A stretch of DNA of 64,000 bases, taken from assembly GCA_023213395.1 (NCBI GenBank), contig CM041465.1:222401741-222465740 (forward strand). The letters are read 5' to 3'. Under the pieces are notes generated by a model. It was given only the letters and a program-made list of their open reading frames with translations. It was not told where the DNA came from and made no database searches. The stretch comes from Cycas panzhihuaensis (lineage: Eukaryota > Cycadophyta). Shown here piece after piece: positions 22,593 through 35,848 of this stretch. Numbering within the stretch: position 1 is the first letter of the stretch; the number at the start of each line of letters is the position of its first letter. The position numbers and the translations under genes were made by a program.

Positions 22593-25500
22593 TAACTTAC
22601 ATTTAAAGTACAATATGATAAGCCTCCATGAAGGATCCCTTCATAGGAATCTTCCCATTAGTCAATTCCCTCCTCTAAATCCTCATTAGTTGGGTTTTTC
22701 CTTGGTTAAAAATGTATCATAATCCTATCTTCCTTGTGCATCAATGTTGAAGCCACATTCTCTATTATCATAGTTTCTTATCTTTTATATCCAGTAATAC
22801 TTTCTTAATATTACCTAACAATTTAAACATTCAACCTCTATATTAACTTTTGAATGACATTTGACATACCATATGTGGAATTATGTTGTTATAAATGCTA
22901 TTATTAGCAATGTCAAATTACTTATTATCTATAACAAGTCCTTAGATAATGCACCAATGAAAGAGGTTAGTTCCTTTGGTTCCTCCCATTCTAAGAATTC
23001 CATCTGATGTCATGCATCTATCTTATCTTATATTTCTAGGATCATTGCCTAGAATAACTCCCATTGATAAGATGTAGGTGGAATGAAATAAAGCCTTCTT
23101 CGATAATTTTGGAGTAGACCTTTTAAAAACCATTATTTTTATAGCTCATCAATTACTTAACTTTCCATTTTCTTTAGTAACATCTTCAACTTAGTGTTAT
23201 AATTTTATATTATCTTCTTAGGTTCTTATTTAAAATTATCTATCTAATCTACCACCATACTATCATTACATAACAATCAAAATTCTTTTGTATATATTTT
23301 TCTTAATGTCTTCTAATCATCTAATTAGTCCTCGAATTATCTATACCAAACATTTTCTATATTATATAGTGTCATTAGAAATTCCTTTAGCCAATGGGTA
23401 TTGTCTAACTCTCCATTTATGATAGTGTTTTTTACATATTATAATGATACATTAAATCTTTATCCATGCCTTCACTGAAGGTTGGAACTTTTTATTTATC
23501 ACCATTTGGTGCAACTATTCTACTAGGTTATGATCCTTTCTAATCAAGTTTATGTTGTGCACAACTTAATTCTTCAACTCTTTATCCCCCACCCTCAACC
23601 TTGGATTCTCACTCTTAATCACTAGTTGTTATCACCAACTATGATAAGATGGGCCCTTATTACTTTCTAGATTAGCAATAATGCTAAATGCTTACTAGAT
23701 TTTCTCTAGGTTAGTTCTAAAAGAACAATGAGAAAAGAATTAACATCATATGTATAAAGGTCATGGTGTATCATGGATGGATCATGTATTAATACATGTC
23801 ATGATATGACCACATATATGAGAGCACAACAATTGCTATATAAGCATTTATGAAGAGTGGCACATACTATGATACAAATCTAAGTTATTTATATGTGATA
23901 CACTAATCAATTATCACTTGTCACATTAAATGTGATCTAATATCAAGGATAAAGTCTAATGTTGATTTATTATGAAATCATCTTTAATGAGTCTCACATC
24001 TGCATCTAGAACGATATAAAATACACACTTAATCCTTAATTTTAATCTACCATATGATACTCTCTTCTCTTGCCATTAACCCACTTAAATACACTTTTAC
24101 TCATAACATTTCATATGATGATGAATGACCTTTTATAATGATCATTAGTAGCCATAGTTTTCTTATAATGTAATATACATTAATATCCCCAAAATACATG
24201 TAGTTAGGTTATTAATCTTAAAAGTATAGTTTGTATAGGTAGCCAAGCTATGGTGTTTATGTTAGTATATTCATATTATAGTATGCACTTTTTCCATTGT
24301 TCATACTTGATTAATATATCTTTTATCCATATTGGTTGCTCTAAGGTGTTCCCATGGATCTATTTATTACAAGGTTGTATTATATAGTTAGAAATAAAAT
24401 TTCCCTCGAATTCCTATTATTTGAATATTAACAATTATTGGTTGACCATTAACATTAGTGTAATGCCATCACTTACTTATATGTGGTTGACTTAGATCAA
24501 GGAAAAGTAATAAGCTTTTATAAATTCCTTATCTTTCATATTATATGAGTGGATATGTATATTATGTAACAATTCAAATTTTGGGATTTCCAAGTCTTTC
24601 TATTATCCATTATTTGTATATAGTAGATTGTATATTCTTGGTCATGTTGTGCAATATGTTTTTGCGTGGTGATTAAGTGTTATACGTTTACATTTTATAT
24701 GAAATCAACTTACTATAAATTACAAAGAAAAAATATATAAGATTTTGTGTAAGGATTATAGATGAAATGTCTTTAGGTTAACTTGTAATAATGAACCACC
24801 ATATTCATACTAGTTGGTAAACATGTTAGCCAATAAGAAATTACATGGACTTGTGTACCATAAATGCACATTAAGACTCTTATTTGTAAATTCCATAGAT
24901 CTTTATTTTGGATTGGGACTTTTACAATAAATCAAACTTCTAAGATAATAACTTGGAAGTAGACCATACTAAAAACCAACATTTTTGTGTGAGAATTATG
25001 ATCTTGTTCACCATTAAAATCACTTATGTACTATATTTATTTAATATATTAAGATCTTTTGGTATTTTAATTATATGATGTATCTTTGGTATGCATAAGC
25101 AAATATATTTTATCTTTGATGGTTGAATGTCTCATATCAACTATATGTTGTAAATGATTCCATGAGTGGTATATTTATATATTTTGTATCTTTGGAAGTG
25201 TAATTTGCTAAATTTTAGATTTATGAAATAAATCCCATTTAAAGTTGCTTCAAAGTTAAATTTTAGGCCTTTTAGTATTTTGGATTCAAATATATTATTT
25301 CAAGTTATGAAACTAGGAAATTTTCAATTTTGTCCATTTAAAGATGAAGATTGATTTAACTAAAAAGCATATATCATACTACAAGTCTTTTATGAAAATT
25401 ATTTAAGATATATTTTTTAAGTTTTTAAAAAATTTAGTATTTTTTATAATTTTTTAAGGATTTTTTTCCTTTCATAATAATAGAAAAGATATTATTTTTA

Positions 25501-25690
25501 GTCAACAAGGTCTATTCTTCATTCTACTCACATAGGAAATGTACCTCAACTCAAGATACATAAGTTTCATATATCATAAATTCATTCATGATTAATATTA
25601 ATGCTGATATTCACTTTTTAATATTGGTGTTTTGTATTGAGTATCTTTTATATGGTTTAAAATGTGACTTCTATATGTATTAAATTTTCA
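22593..25690. other. AT-rich decayed sequence, no gene assigned
   Basis: Continuation of the target site of element A. Short frames only, with stops in all six; no transposon motif could be read with confidence. A few short inverted words (ATCATGTATTAATACATGTCATGAT near 23782-23806) are present. Likely very old repeat remains. Confidence 0.5.
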
Positions 25691-25700
25691 ATTTAGAGGA

Positions 25701-26246
25701 ATGACAAAGAATATAAGTATTGTACTAAATAAATGGATGGAAATATTTGACAATTTTAAGAATGGAAGGAAGGAAATAAGACTAAAATTGAATCTGCCTA
25801 AGTCAATTCCAAAAATATATCTAAACATGGAAAATGAAACATATGATGTTAGGAACATGAGGAAAATAATGAATAATATTCTATTGATGATGGATTAAGA
25901 AAAAATAATGAAGAAGAGGAAGAAGAATAGAGGAAGGAGACAAAAAATAAATGAAAAGTATGATGATAATGAAGACAAAGGTATACCAATTGTCATACAT
26001 TACCTCTTTCAAATTCATATTAAGATTATTCCATGTATCACATCATTCAAGGATGGCATTGTGACATCCATTCTCTTTGGAGGTATGATGCCTCCTATGC
26101 TTACTAAATTAAATATCCCAATTGATGATATGATGGTTCTTCCCAAACTTAGGTTTATGCGAAATTGGGTAAGAACTTGCATGGCTTTTTATCATTCATT
26201 TGATTATCAAATATCGATCATATCACGAGACACTACTCTCTTCTAG
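25701..26246 (+). CDS. two adjacent open frames of unknown nature
   Basis: Frames of 65 codons (25701-25898) and 112 codons (25908-26246) follow each other with one stop and a nine-base gap between them; longer than neighbouring frames in this AT-rich stretch. The first is Lys/Asn/Ile-rich (MTKNISIVLNKWMEIFDNF), the second begins KKRKKNRGRRQK and ends with a segment rich in hydrophobic residues (LPKLRFMRNWVRTC). I recognise no family. They may be parts of one decayed gag-like or host-derived frame, or chance frames in Lys-rich DNA. Confidence 0.2.
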
Positions 26247-29056
26247 GTTATGGATTTAGGTATACAAAATTCATCTTCCATTTCTCATTTTCCTTCACTA
26301 TATTATAATAACTTTATATTAGGTGATCTCCATCATGTTTATGAGAATAAATATGATATCAATTATATATCCACATTATCCTTTTGGTATTTGTTACTTT
26401 ATGACTAGAAGGATTTAACACTAAATGCATCATAAAAGAATTCCCCCACAAGTGATTTTGTAGAGCGGTAAAATATACATCCTTGAATTTAATAGAGAAA
26501 AGTTGGTTTTTAAATAGGGATTTGATTATGGAGGAGATAAGGTTAGTTTTTTATATTAGAAAGACCAATTAAAGAACTTGGAACTTTAGTAGCTAGTTTG
26601 GTTGATAATGCACAAAAGTTTTAACTTATGCTTTGATTTACAATGATAATGTTTTATTATATACAAAAGAAGAGTCTAGATGATAAAGTATATACTATTT
26701 AACTAAATCAACTATTAAATAAATAATTAGTTAATAAAGTAGATATTGTTTTCATGTAAATCTAACGGTTAACAGTTAGTTAACATTAGTTAAAATATGA
26801 TAAGTTGTAACCTTCAAATATATGGTTTAGAAATTGACGGATAAATGGTCTATTTATATCTAGTTTTGTAGAATGAGAAACATATATTAATTCAAGTAAG
26901 AAAATATGTATTTTTTCTCATATTAGAGATTAGGTTACTAAGGAGATTCAAGGTTATGATAACCCATTGATAATCCATAGTGATTTTGCCTATTTATCAT
27001 GTCATATGTCCTTGATATAATGGATTTTTTAATTGGGTGGAACAAAATGAGAACAATACATGATGAATGAGTAAGATTAATATTATTAATGGGTAGATAT
27101 CTACTAGTGCAAGCTAGGTTACTTTATAGCTTAGAGAAATTGGTTTCATTGCCTTTTATAGATTCTATCTATCTCCACGTGGAATACAAATCTAGGCCAT
27201 GATATAAAAAGCTTGAGAAAAAAAAGTAAGATCCAAAGAAGTAGAAATTAATATCATTGAATAGATGAAAACACTAAAAGCCTTAGTTGTGCTAAATATG
27301 GGTTTAAACTAAGTGTTAATATAATTAGGGTCTTTTAATATTACCACAAAAGGGATCTTAAAAGGTATTATAGGAAGAACAATATATGGGAAAGAGAGCA
27401 TTACCATGGAATTCTAGAAAGATAGAGGGAGAAAATTAACTACAAGGGATGATAGGAAAGGAAATCATATTAATGCTACCAAAAGACCCCTTAGGTACTA
27501 AAGATATAGATGAATACAAAACCTTTTAGAGGGGAAACCAAAGAAACATTGATACTAGTTATAATGGGTATTACAATGGACTTTTCAACTTATGTGGCTA
27601 GCATTTGCATATAAGTAATATAATAGAATTAGAGACCAAAGAAACCATTTAGCATTATTTCATAATCAAATTGATTTAAAAAGAGTTAAGAATATAAAAG
27701 AAATTAAGAGGCATTTTTTTTTCAACCTTACAAGGGTCTGTGTTATAGCTTAGCATTAGTACATATAGCTAACAACAATAAGTTGGGAATAATAATAGAA
27801 AAAATCTTTTGATGGATTTCAAAAGGCATTATACAACCATTTATTAGTTATCTCATGGGATTAAGGAAATACACAAGGAATCAATTTGGGATCATTATCA
27901 TCATATTTGTATATTAGTACCCAAAATGTTAAATGTAGTGGATGGTCCAATCATGAATTAATTTTGGTAATGGTTATTTCCATATTTTTAAATTCTATTC
28001 ACCTAATAACTAACTAAGACTTGTATATAGGAATGACATATGGCCCTAGAGTTTAAGCTAAGAAACTAAGAGTGGGGGTAAGAAATGTATAGATTATAAA
28101 GTGAAATAGAGGAAATAAGAGCAACTCAACATGTGGCTCTAATTGAAGTAAATATGAATTCAGAGCTAACTAATATGGTTGAAATATTCAAAGTAAAATT
28201 GGCTCAACTAAAGTTAAAGAAAGATCAACGATTTAAGAATAGGAAGGGTGAAATATCTACTAAGAGACAAAATTGATGAAGTGATATGAAGAGTGTAAGT
28301 TGACCATCCACAATGGTGAAGATTATTGGCACTTGAGAGGTGGTGGGTGAGGTTGTAAAAGGAGAAAAAGTACAATTTGCTTGGGTATATATCTGCTTGG
28401 GAAATGCATTAGAAGAGAAAAATCCTCCATCGATAACAGTTAAATGTAAAGTATAATTCTATTACAAGGAATATTATCCTCTACTTAATGTAGAATATTA
28501 TTATAGAAAGTATGGATGAAAGGATCATCAGTGATAATATTACCTAAATAATCCCTAAAAAATAAAATCCTCTAATATAATCACAATAACTATAGATGCA
28601 AAAGCAAATATAATGGATTACATAAGAACTATATTGAAAACTAAATCGCTAGATCTAGACTAAATATTTTCCAAATTTTTGGAAGAAAATTGATGATTGG
28701 TATAAGTGAAAGTTATGATTGAACATATTAAAGAACTAGTATCTATAAGAAGAATAATAACTATGGATAAGAAATAAGAGAAAATAATATTAAGAATTAG
28801 GAGATTATTCAAAATTTTCCTTAAGCAATATTAGAAACCATAAGGAAACATAACCAAAATTGTAGTTTACACTTAAGAAAATTAAAATATTAGAAGTAGG
28901 GCACCTAAGAGAACTCTCTTAGAGCTAAAGATTGTGTTTGTTATGAAAACTAATAAAAGAGTATAGACTAATAGTTGTCCTTATATAGAAATGTTTAAAT
29001 GGTAAAGTTTAAGGTATTTTAATATACTTTCATATAACAAGGAGACCCTAAAAGAT

Positions 29057-29059
<3 letters not shown>
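26247..29059. other. AT-rich sequence, no gene assigned
   Basis: No frame of useful length. Weak coding-like plus-strand stretches (for example near 28100-28260, Glu/Lys/Leu-rich) could be remains of a retroelement gag but carry no motif. Confidence 0.45.

Positions 29060-29093
<34 letters not shown>
29060..29093. repeat. (GA)17 microsatellite
   Basis: Uninterrupted GA repeat about 50 bp outside the left end of element B. Confidence 0.95.
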
Positions 29094-29097
<4 letters not shown>

Positions 29098-29138
29098 ATT
29101 CTAATAATACAGAGGATAATATAGGATATTAATTTAAA

Positions 29139-29143
29139 GCCCC
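29139..29143. repeat. target site duplication of element B (left), GCCCC
   Basis: GCCCC abuts the LTR terminus TGGATGC; the same five bases follow the other LTR at 60484-60488. Confidence 0.92.
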
Positions 29144-31854
29144 TGGATGCGCATCTACGAGATAATCACCTAGCTTGGTAGGAATGATGATAATCGATGG
29201 TGATATCGAAGGTGCGAGTGAAAACCTACAAGCAAAGTAAGTATCACACAGGGTGCCCCGTGCACCAGAGTGCGAGTTTGGGACTTGCAGATGGTACCTG
29301 ATTACCTTGGAGCAGTCCCCTATCCCAAAGAGAAAGAGAGAGCACAAAAGGTAGCCTGGATGGACTTAAGAGAAAGGTCCTCCCACCCTTGATTGGCCAA
29401 AAGGGGAAGAAATAAATCCTCAAGGGTTTCCCTATGATGGAGGGAAATGAGTGGAAATAAGGTAGGTGATAGCCTACGGTGTGGCTAGGATCTTCCTAGT
29501 TATTTGACTAAGCAAATAGAGCCAAGAGGAGAGGAGGGAAGTGAAGACGAACAACCAAGCCAAAATCTCCCTTAATGATCCAAAAAGGGAACAAGAATGA
29601 GTATCACATGTGTAAGCAAATAATACCAAGTAGGGGTGAGCCGAAAGGGCGAGGTAGGTTTTGTAAGTCAAGGAAAAGGAAAGGGTAAATCTCCTATAGG
29701 TCCTTTTCCTATGAGGGTTGGGTGCACGATATGTAATTATGAAAATATAAGTAAAAGATATTATCTTCCCTTTCACTTTTATGTGTAACCTACTTAACTA
29801 ACACATAGATATCAAATAAAAGTACAAAAAGGAAAGCAAGAGTCAAAAGAGGGGATGTATATACCTGGAAGATGTAGCGGCAGATAGGAGACCTCACCCA
29901 TGTGTAATGTACATCCCCATCAATCCATGGATGATTGAGGGGCTTCCTTACCTTCCCCTTTGTGAAAAGAAAGTGAAAGGAAATGAGCGAAAGCAAAGAG
30001 AAAAATAAGGGATCTTACCCAGATCCAAGTGCTTTACACCTTTGCAAGGGCACCACAACACCCTACACATGCATAAACTTATCCCTTCCAAGAAGGGGAT
30101 GTAAGGGATAAACTATATATATGCAAGTATATATGTGATGTTTATGTTAGAGTGTTAGGAAAAATAGTTATTGCAACAAGCTCTAAGACCCTCTCTTAAA
30201 CAAAGCTAAACATCAAGCAAAAATGGACTAAGGGAAGCCTCAGGATGGCTAACCCTCCACTAAGTTCTCTACACAACTCACAAGCACAACGTGATAGTGG
30301 TAAAGGTCACTAAGGACAGCCAAGAGATGTCAAGAAAAGAGCAACAAGGCGTTGGGGAAGTATGCAAGACACATAGTTGTTATGGGCAGTAATCTAGTGC
30401 ATAACCCCTCACTAATGTCAAGGGGTACCCAATAACACAGGGGACACTACGAGGGTCCAAATGAGAGGCGAGTAGGCTTAGAATCAGCACAACAAGAGGC
30501 TGCGTATGTTGATAATCTAGCGCTGGCCTAGGGCTTAATCTCTCCTAATAATCTCAAGAAGAGCATGGAGTAAGAGAAGAGAAGGTGGGAAGGGATTACC
30601 CTTGGAGAGAAGGACTAAAAGGGGGGCTGCCCAATCTTACTCTCTTCACCCAACCTTGGGACTCTTCCCTCACTACTCCCTTGAAGAAAATCAGCGGAGA
30701 GAAGGGCGGAGTTGGGAGACAACAAGCCAAATAAACCTGAAGGAAATAGGCAAATAGGATAAGAAATAGGTCCAAAATGGGGTAACTTACCATAAAACTG
30801 GAAGAGAAAGGTTTGTGAGACCTTCTGGGTGGATGTATGATAGATATGGGCCTACTAACAGCGAGGAAGAGGGCCCCTGCAAGGGTTTATAGGAGGAAAT
30901 GCAACGGACAGCTGAAAGGGGCACTTACTGGGTGAGTTGGAGGAGAAATCAACACTAAATTACTTGATGAAACCTAGAGAGAGGGTTCTGACTGTGGAAG
31001 TAAGGCGTTACAGGCGTGCCCTAGCCTAGGATTGCAGGAAACATAGGCCTACAGGTACACCTCTAGTAGAAAGAGTAGAAAATCAGAAGTTACAGCAGGA
31101 ACTATTGTGTTTGAGAGCAAGAAAGGACCTAAAGAGACCTCAAAATGATGAGGGTTTAGATACTTATACCCATCCCAACCCTAAGTGGATGAATAGAGCA
31201 CAAATAGGGTTGAGGTGGATGCAAGGACACATGGCAGTTCCATGGGAAATGCGAGAATTGCCACAAAGATTTTAAAAAAATAACTGATGATAGTTGCACT
31301 GTGGCAAATTTCATGGTACTGCAGTAAACTTCGCAGTACCACTAAGTTTACATTGGTGCGGGACCAGAAAGACAAAATGGTAGATTTCTAGGTTTTGGGA
31401 GCTTTGGGAGATGATTTGATAGGCTAGGGAGGGGCTAGCCCTCCTATCTAGGTGGTTGAGACAATCCAGAAAGCACATGGACAGAGGCAAGCAAACATTA
31501 ATGGGCAAAGATCCCAGAATGAGGTGTTAAGAGCTCAAGGTCGAGGCATGAATAGATCATACAGACCAAAAGGAACTTGGGGAAGTGTGGAGACAGAGGA
31601 GGATCATAGAGCACCATGGGGATGTCTACCTTACAGAAAGGTAAGTCTCGCTGGGTCATCATAGGCTCGCAATATGACAAGCAGCATGAGCTGGCAACAA
31701 ATGCAAAGTGATCATACAAATGAAGCAAGCAGTCATGCAATGAGGCAACACTTCTGTTAACCTTTCCAAGGAAATACACAAGTGAAAAGGAAGAAGTATA
31801 CCTGAGCCTACATGAGTTGACCTATCTGTATCTATTCCCGGTAGCCAGGAAACA
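29144..31854 (-). repeat. 3' LTR of element B
   Basis: 2,711 bp, TGGATGC...GGAAACA on the plus strand. Pairs with 57743-60483. The TATA-like minus-strand site GGGTATAAGTATC is at about 31160-31172; the inverted-repeat module is at 31296-31359. Confidence 0.92.
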
Positions 31855-31868
31855 CTGCCCCCTTAGCA
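31855..31868 (-). other. polypurine tract of element B
   Basis: The minus strand reads TTGCTAAGGGGGCAG directly before the 3' LTR. Confidence 0.72.
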
Positions 31869-32269
31869 ATAGAGCCTCGTTGTTTGGAAGTATGGTGTGA
31901 TGGCGAATGCTGGCAATACAACTGTCAGTAGCACATGTATATGTATATATATAAATCATGATCATAACAAGATTCAAGGGTGCCAGTGAGTGTCATGGCA
32001 TAACACATGGATACAAGGACAGGGGTGGAGACAACATAGGGGATGCCTATCTACCACCCAGGAATCGATTGGAAGCTAAGAAGGATGAGGGGGTTGCCCC
32101 CATCATAAAAAAATGCAAAGAGAAGTGCATAATAAAGTCGAGTAAAAGAGATAAATGAGCAAAACCGGTAGTCGCCATAGTTTAACCTCATTAGCAGTTA
32201 GGCTTCGGAGGTGCAAACAGATCACAAGGTGATCTGCATGATGGCCTGAAACTTGGGTGACCGAGCGAT

Positions 32270-32701
32270 CAGGCAAGTTTCAGGAGTGGTCAGCAAGTAG
32301 AGGAAGGCGATGCTCAAGGATGAGGCGATTGAGGCTATCTGCCTCAGCATTAAGGGCCCAAGGGATGTGTCAGATGTCGACAGACTGGAAATTAGCCAAT
32401 AGGGATCTGGCGGTCAAAGCGAGGGCTCTCAATTAGGGGTATTGCACCTGGTAAACCTGGGTGAGAGGGATACCACAACCTGGGAGTCACAAAGAAAAAT
32501 GATAGATCCGTGATGGAAATAGAGTGCATCAATGAGAGATTCAATAATGGCTGTATACTCAGCTTCATTATTGGTGGCCTCTGGGAGGAAGACCCCAGAG
32601 CATAAGAAATCGTGTCCGGATGGGCTACGAAGAATCCATGCAGTGGCAGAAGGTCCAGGGTTACCGCAGCTTCCACCGTCGGTAAAAATGTAGAGAGACA
32701 T
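32270..32701 (-). pseudogene. second RNase H, element B copy
   Basis: Starts with Met at 32701, then SLYIFTDGGSCGNPGPSATA with the first catalytic Asp. Next are FLPEATNNEAEYTAIIESL with the catalytic Glu and IIFLCDSQVVVSL with the third acidic residue, so three of four catalytic residues can be read in one frame before a shift near 32430. The start Met four residues before IFTD is conserved in all three elements, which suggests a separate reading frame rather than an extension of pol. The antisense TATA box lies about 540 bp upstream on the other strand. Confidence 0.87.
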
Positions 32702-33241
32702 GGATGATGGAAGGAAATGTCTTAGTGGAAAAAATAAGCAATAATGTAAGAGTCAAAGCAAAAAGAGGCTGGTATGGCAAGTAACAGATGATCGTGAAGG
32801 GTAGGAGGACCTAGCAATGAGGCTACCCAAGGATAAGAGCAGGTCATCCGACCACTGGCTAAGAGTGGGTGAAAAAGGGCACCCTAGGGTACCAAAGGTT
32901 GCTTTAGAAGGCAAAGAATGACTCCGGACGGAGGGAGCATTCCCTCTGAAGATCCCAGGGGTAGGAAAGAGCTACAAAAATAGGTCCAGGATGGCGAAAG
33001 GAGCCAAACAAGTATAAACTCAGGCATGCACGGGAGTGACATGCAAAATGAGTCAAAAGGGGCCTTGCGAAAAATGCATTGATAGGGTGCCATAAATGCA
33101 TCTGCAAGAAAGAGCGAAGCAAAGGCTATGGGAGCACAACGGGAGACAGGGCCAGAAGGCAAAGATGATCGAGGGCGAGAGATGATCCAAAGGCCTATGA
33201 CAAGATCGAAAATAGAGATAGTGCCTGTTGGGGTCCCCGCC

Positions 33242-33249
33242 TATATAAG
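33242..33249 (+). promoter_or_regulatory. TATA box of the antisense gene (element B)
   Basis: GCCTATATAAGAA, at the same place as in A and C, about 670 bp before the antisense start Met. Confidence 0.65.
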
Positions 33250-33432
33250 AAAAATCAACAGAAAGTGGATTCATTTTCACAAGCTCTCGAGAGAATCCAG
33301 AGCCATTTCCCTACATAGCGGAGCACTATCTAACTTCAGAGGCACGTAGAGGGAGATCAGACCATCAAATCAGAGCAAGAGGATAGTTGTTGGGATCGTG
33401 GGGACGAGATGACGAGCATCAGGCCAGATCCA

Positions 33433-33511
33433 GTGAGTGGATCCAACAAAACCTGACCCATCTCATGATTTAAAGTTTACTATTTTTTGTGATTTTTATG
33501 TAGATTTTTAG
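33433..33511 (+). other. putative 5' intron of the antisense gene (element B), 79 bp
   Basis: CCA|GTGAGTGG donor and GATTTTTAG|GCCC acceptor with a T-rich interior. Exactly 79 bp as in A and C. Confidence 0.55.
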
Positions 33512-33678
33512 GCCCTGTATGGGCAAGAAAGGACCTCCCGGGGTTCAAATTAGACCCAGAAAGAGGCGAGACCGGGGCATTAGGTAGCCCTAGTCCTAGT
33601 GGGCCCAATTGTGGCCCACTAGAAGATTTTTTTTAATTTTTGGGTAGGAAAACCCCCCATTTTTGGGGGGTACCATTC

Positions 33679-33775
33679 GCACCACAGCAAAGATCGGGTG
33701 TCATGATCTTTCATGGGGGCCCCGATCATCATGGATCGGCCAAACTCCGTGGTACCGTGAAGTTTAGCATGGTGC
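33679..33775. repeat. leader inverted-repeat module (element B)
   Basis: GCACCACAGCAAAGATC at the left, AAGTTTAGCATGGTGC at the right; 97 bp. Same module as in A and C and in the LTRs. Confidence 0.55.
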
Positions 33776-34829
33776 AAAGGTAGAACTGCAAAAAAAAGAA
33801 GATAGGGGCCCGAGGGGCCCCAAATCTCAATCAGATGAAGCTAAGAGATAGCCTAGAGGATGAGAGATGAGTGTAGGCTTGGCTTTGACTGGTATGGATG
33901 GCATTTTGTAGGTTATGATCGTGGTAGACAACCGCGAGAACATAGGGATGGCCATGTTGAGTTTTATTAAGATGATGAGTAGGGAGGACAAGGGAGTCCT
34001 ACAAAGATGTGGGTTACTGAAGGTAGTGAGGACACCTTAGTATATGTCAGACCAACGATTACTGATTGATATTGTGTCGCACTGGGACAAGAGGAGGCAC
34101 ACCTTCCACCTACCCCAGGTGGAATATGTATCAATGACACCTGGAGATATCAGGAGGATATTGAGAGTACCGGCGATGGGGAGGCCGGTAGCACTAGGGG
34201 CACTGCCTAGCAATGACGTAGCACATCGGGAGGCAACGACATTTTTCACAGGACAGGACATATGGGAGAGGAGGGGAATACCCCTATAGACTATGGTTAT
34301 GTGCAGAGTTCCTCATGTGAGGAAGTTGATCACACTCTGCATTCTATTCTGGATCTCCCAGAAACAAAATTATAGAGACATACCAGGGGGATGGATGGAC
34401 GCAGTGTGCCGATGTGAGGTGGGAGAGCGGATGGACTAGTCCATCCTGATAGCGGTGAACGTCATCGCTCAGCTAGATGCCATCAGGGTAGCGGGCAGAG
34501 AAGGACTCTCGTATAGCACGTTGTTGTGGTGTTAGTTCTTCGACCACTTTGGAGCAGTAGCACCGGTAGGGGGACCACACCCTATAGCAGAGTGGGCCCC
34601 AATGGTCCATAGGTGACAGACGAGGCTCAGAGGGACCAAGGACTAGGCTCATGTCCATCGCTTGATGGAGGCCACATCACTAGACCTCCTCACCCTGACA
34701 GATTATACAGTAGATCCATATAGGTTGGTGAGGTAGGATAGTGATGATAAGGCAGGAGGAGTAGGGGTGCCCCGAGGAGATGATGAAGGTGATGATGGAG
34801 GTGATGGGGCTGGCCCATCATGACCTATA

Positions 34830-34919
34830 GGAGAGGCAGGTCCATTAGGGACAGTAGGTAGAGGAGCAGGGCCATTTGGGACTACCGGCGGGGAGGTAGG
34901 CCCATCAAGGGTTACAGAG
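34830..34919 (+). repeat. 30-bp tandem repeat, three units (element B antisense gene)
   Basis: Units at 34830-34859, 34860-34889 and 34890-34919, alternating a GGTCCAT/GGCCCAT type and a GGGCCATTTGGGACTACC type as in C. Confidence 0.8.
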
Positions 34920-35130
34920 GCGAGTAGGGGGCCAGTGACACGGACCCGTAGGCTACGGATCGTCAGGAGATCCAGAGATATGGTAGTTGTGCCAACCACA
35001 GAGAGGACGGATGCCTCGGCTGTCGAGGCGATGGCAGAGGAGGTACCTGAGGAGGAGGAGGTACCTACAGTTGGTGGAGTAGCAAAGGGAGAGGCAGTCA
35101 CACGAGTTGAGGAGCCGACAGTCGCACCAG

Positions 35131-35244
35131 GTGAGATATGACAATTTCCTATCATTGTTTGATTGCCAGATATATATATGCATTGTTTGGTTTTGATTTG
35201 ATATCCATAGACATGTACTAAAGCATGACATGTTGGATTGTAAG
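35131..35244 (+). other. putative second intron of the antisense gene (element B)
   Basis: Donor CCAG|GTGAGATATG, interior GTTTGGTTTTGATTTGATAT. The acceptor is worn (GGATTGTAAG), aligned to TTACAG in C and TCATAG in A. Confidence 0.6.
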
Positions 35245-35848
35245 TATGATAGATATCCAGAGGTTGGTGGAGGTAGTAGTCTGAGAGGTATTCCCTCGAG
35301 CCTATGCGGAGGGATAGCCTCCCATCCAGGCAAGAGATGAGCCTAGATCAGCAAGCAGTCACGTGGTAGCTTTCGCCCCATTGATATCGGCGAGAGACAT
35401 ATGGGTAACAGAGTCCCAGGAGCACGAGGCACATGCGGGACATCTGCAGGCAGAGATGGATGCCCTCTGATCTAAGAGGGATGTTCTACAGACACAAGTG
35501 CAGGTATTGGAGGCTCAAGGAGGAGCCAAAGGGGATATGGGGAGTCATATCCAGGTGATAGTACTAGAGGAGCAACTCTGGGGGATGGAGGAGAGGTTCC
35601 ACCTCGTGGAGATGGAGTGGGATCGTATCCATGCGTGATATGATCAACTAGTCGAGGATATGGCATTGAGATCAGCGCAGAGCAGGACATAGACTCACAC
35701 AGCAGTGATGACTCCGAGGAGGCCACGAGACGAGGGGAGTGAGGCAGGGAGCTCACGAAGACTCTGACGGAGTCTCGGAGGGATGTGGTCCCTAAGAGAG
35801 GGATCACATCCACCAGGAGATGATGCCCCAGGAGTAGGGCAGCCTTAG

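Larger units (their letters stand above)
33915..35848 (+). pseudogene. antisense plant-mobile-domain-like gene, element B copy (broken)
   Basis: The start Met at 33915 follows a probable splice acceptor (TTTTGTAG|GTT). N-terminal exon: VVDNRENIGMAMLSFIKMM, then a stop near 34038 where C has a Gln codon, then HTFHLPQVEYVSMTPGDI near 34100, the mobile-domain signature, and RRILRVPAMGRPVALGALP. Next come WERRGIP and a helical region, with TAG at 34533-34535 replacing the Trp codon kept in C, then the R-W-D-S-D-D acidic part. Three 30-bp repeats follow, then the intron 35131-35244 and a coiled-coil exon ending with a stop at 35846-35848. About 600 codons after splicing if the breaks are ignored. 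It lies head-to-head with the second RNase H and converges on integrase. Function unknown. Confidence 0.78.

Noticed and set aside
29060-29093. GA repeat as a regulatory GAGA site
   Set aside because: A simple uninterrupted microsatellite with no gene nearby; nothing supports a regulatory role.
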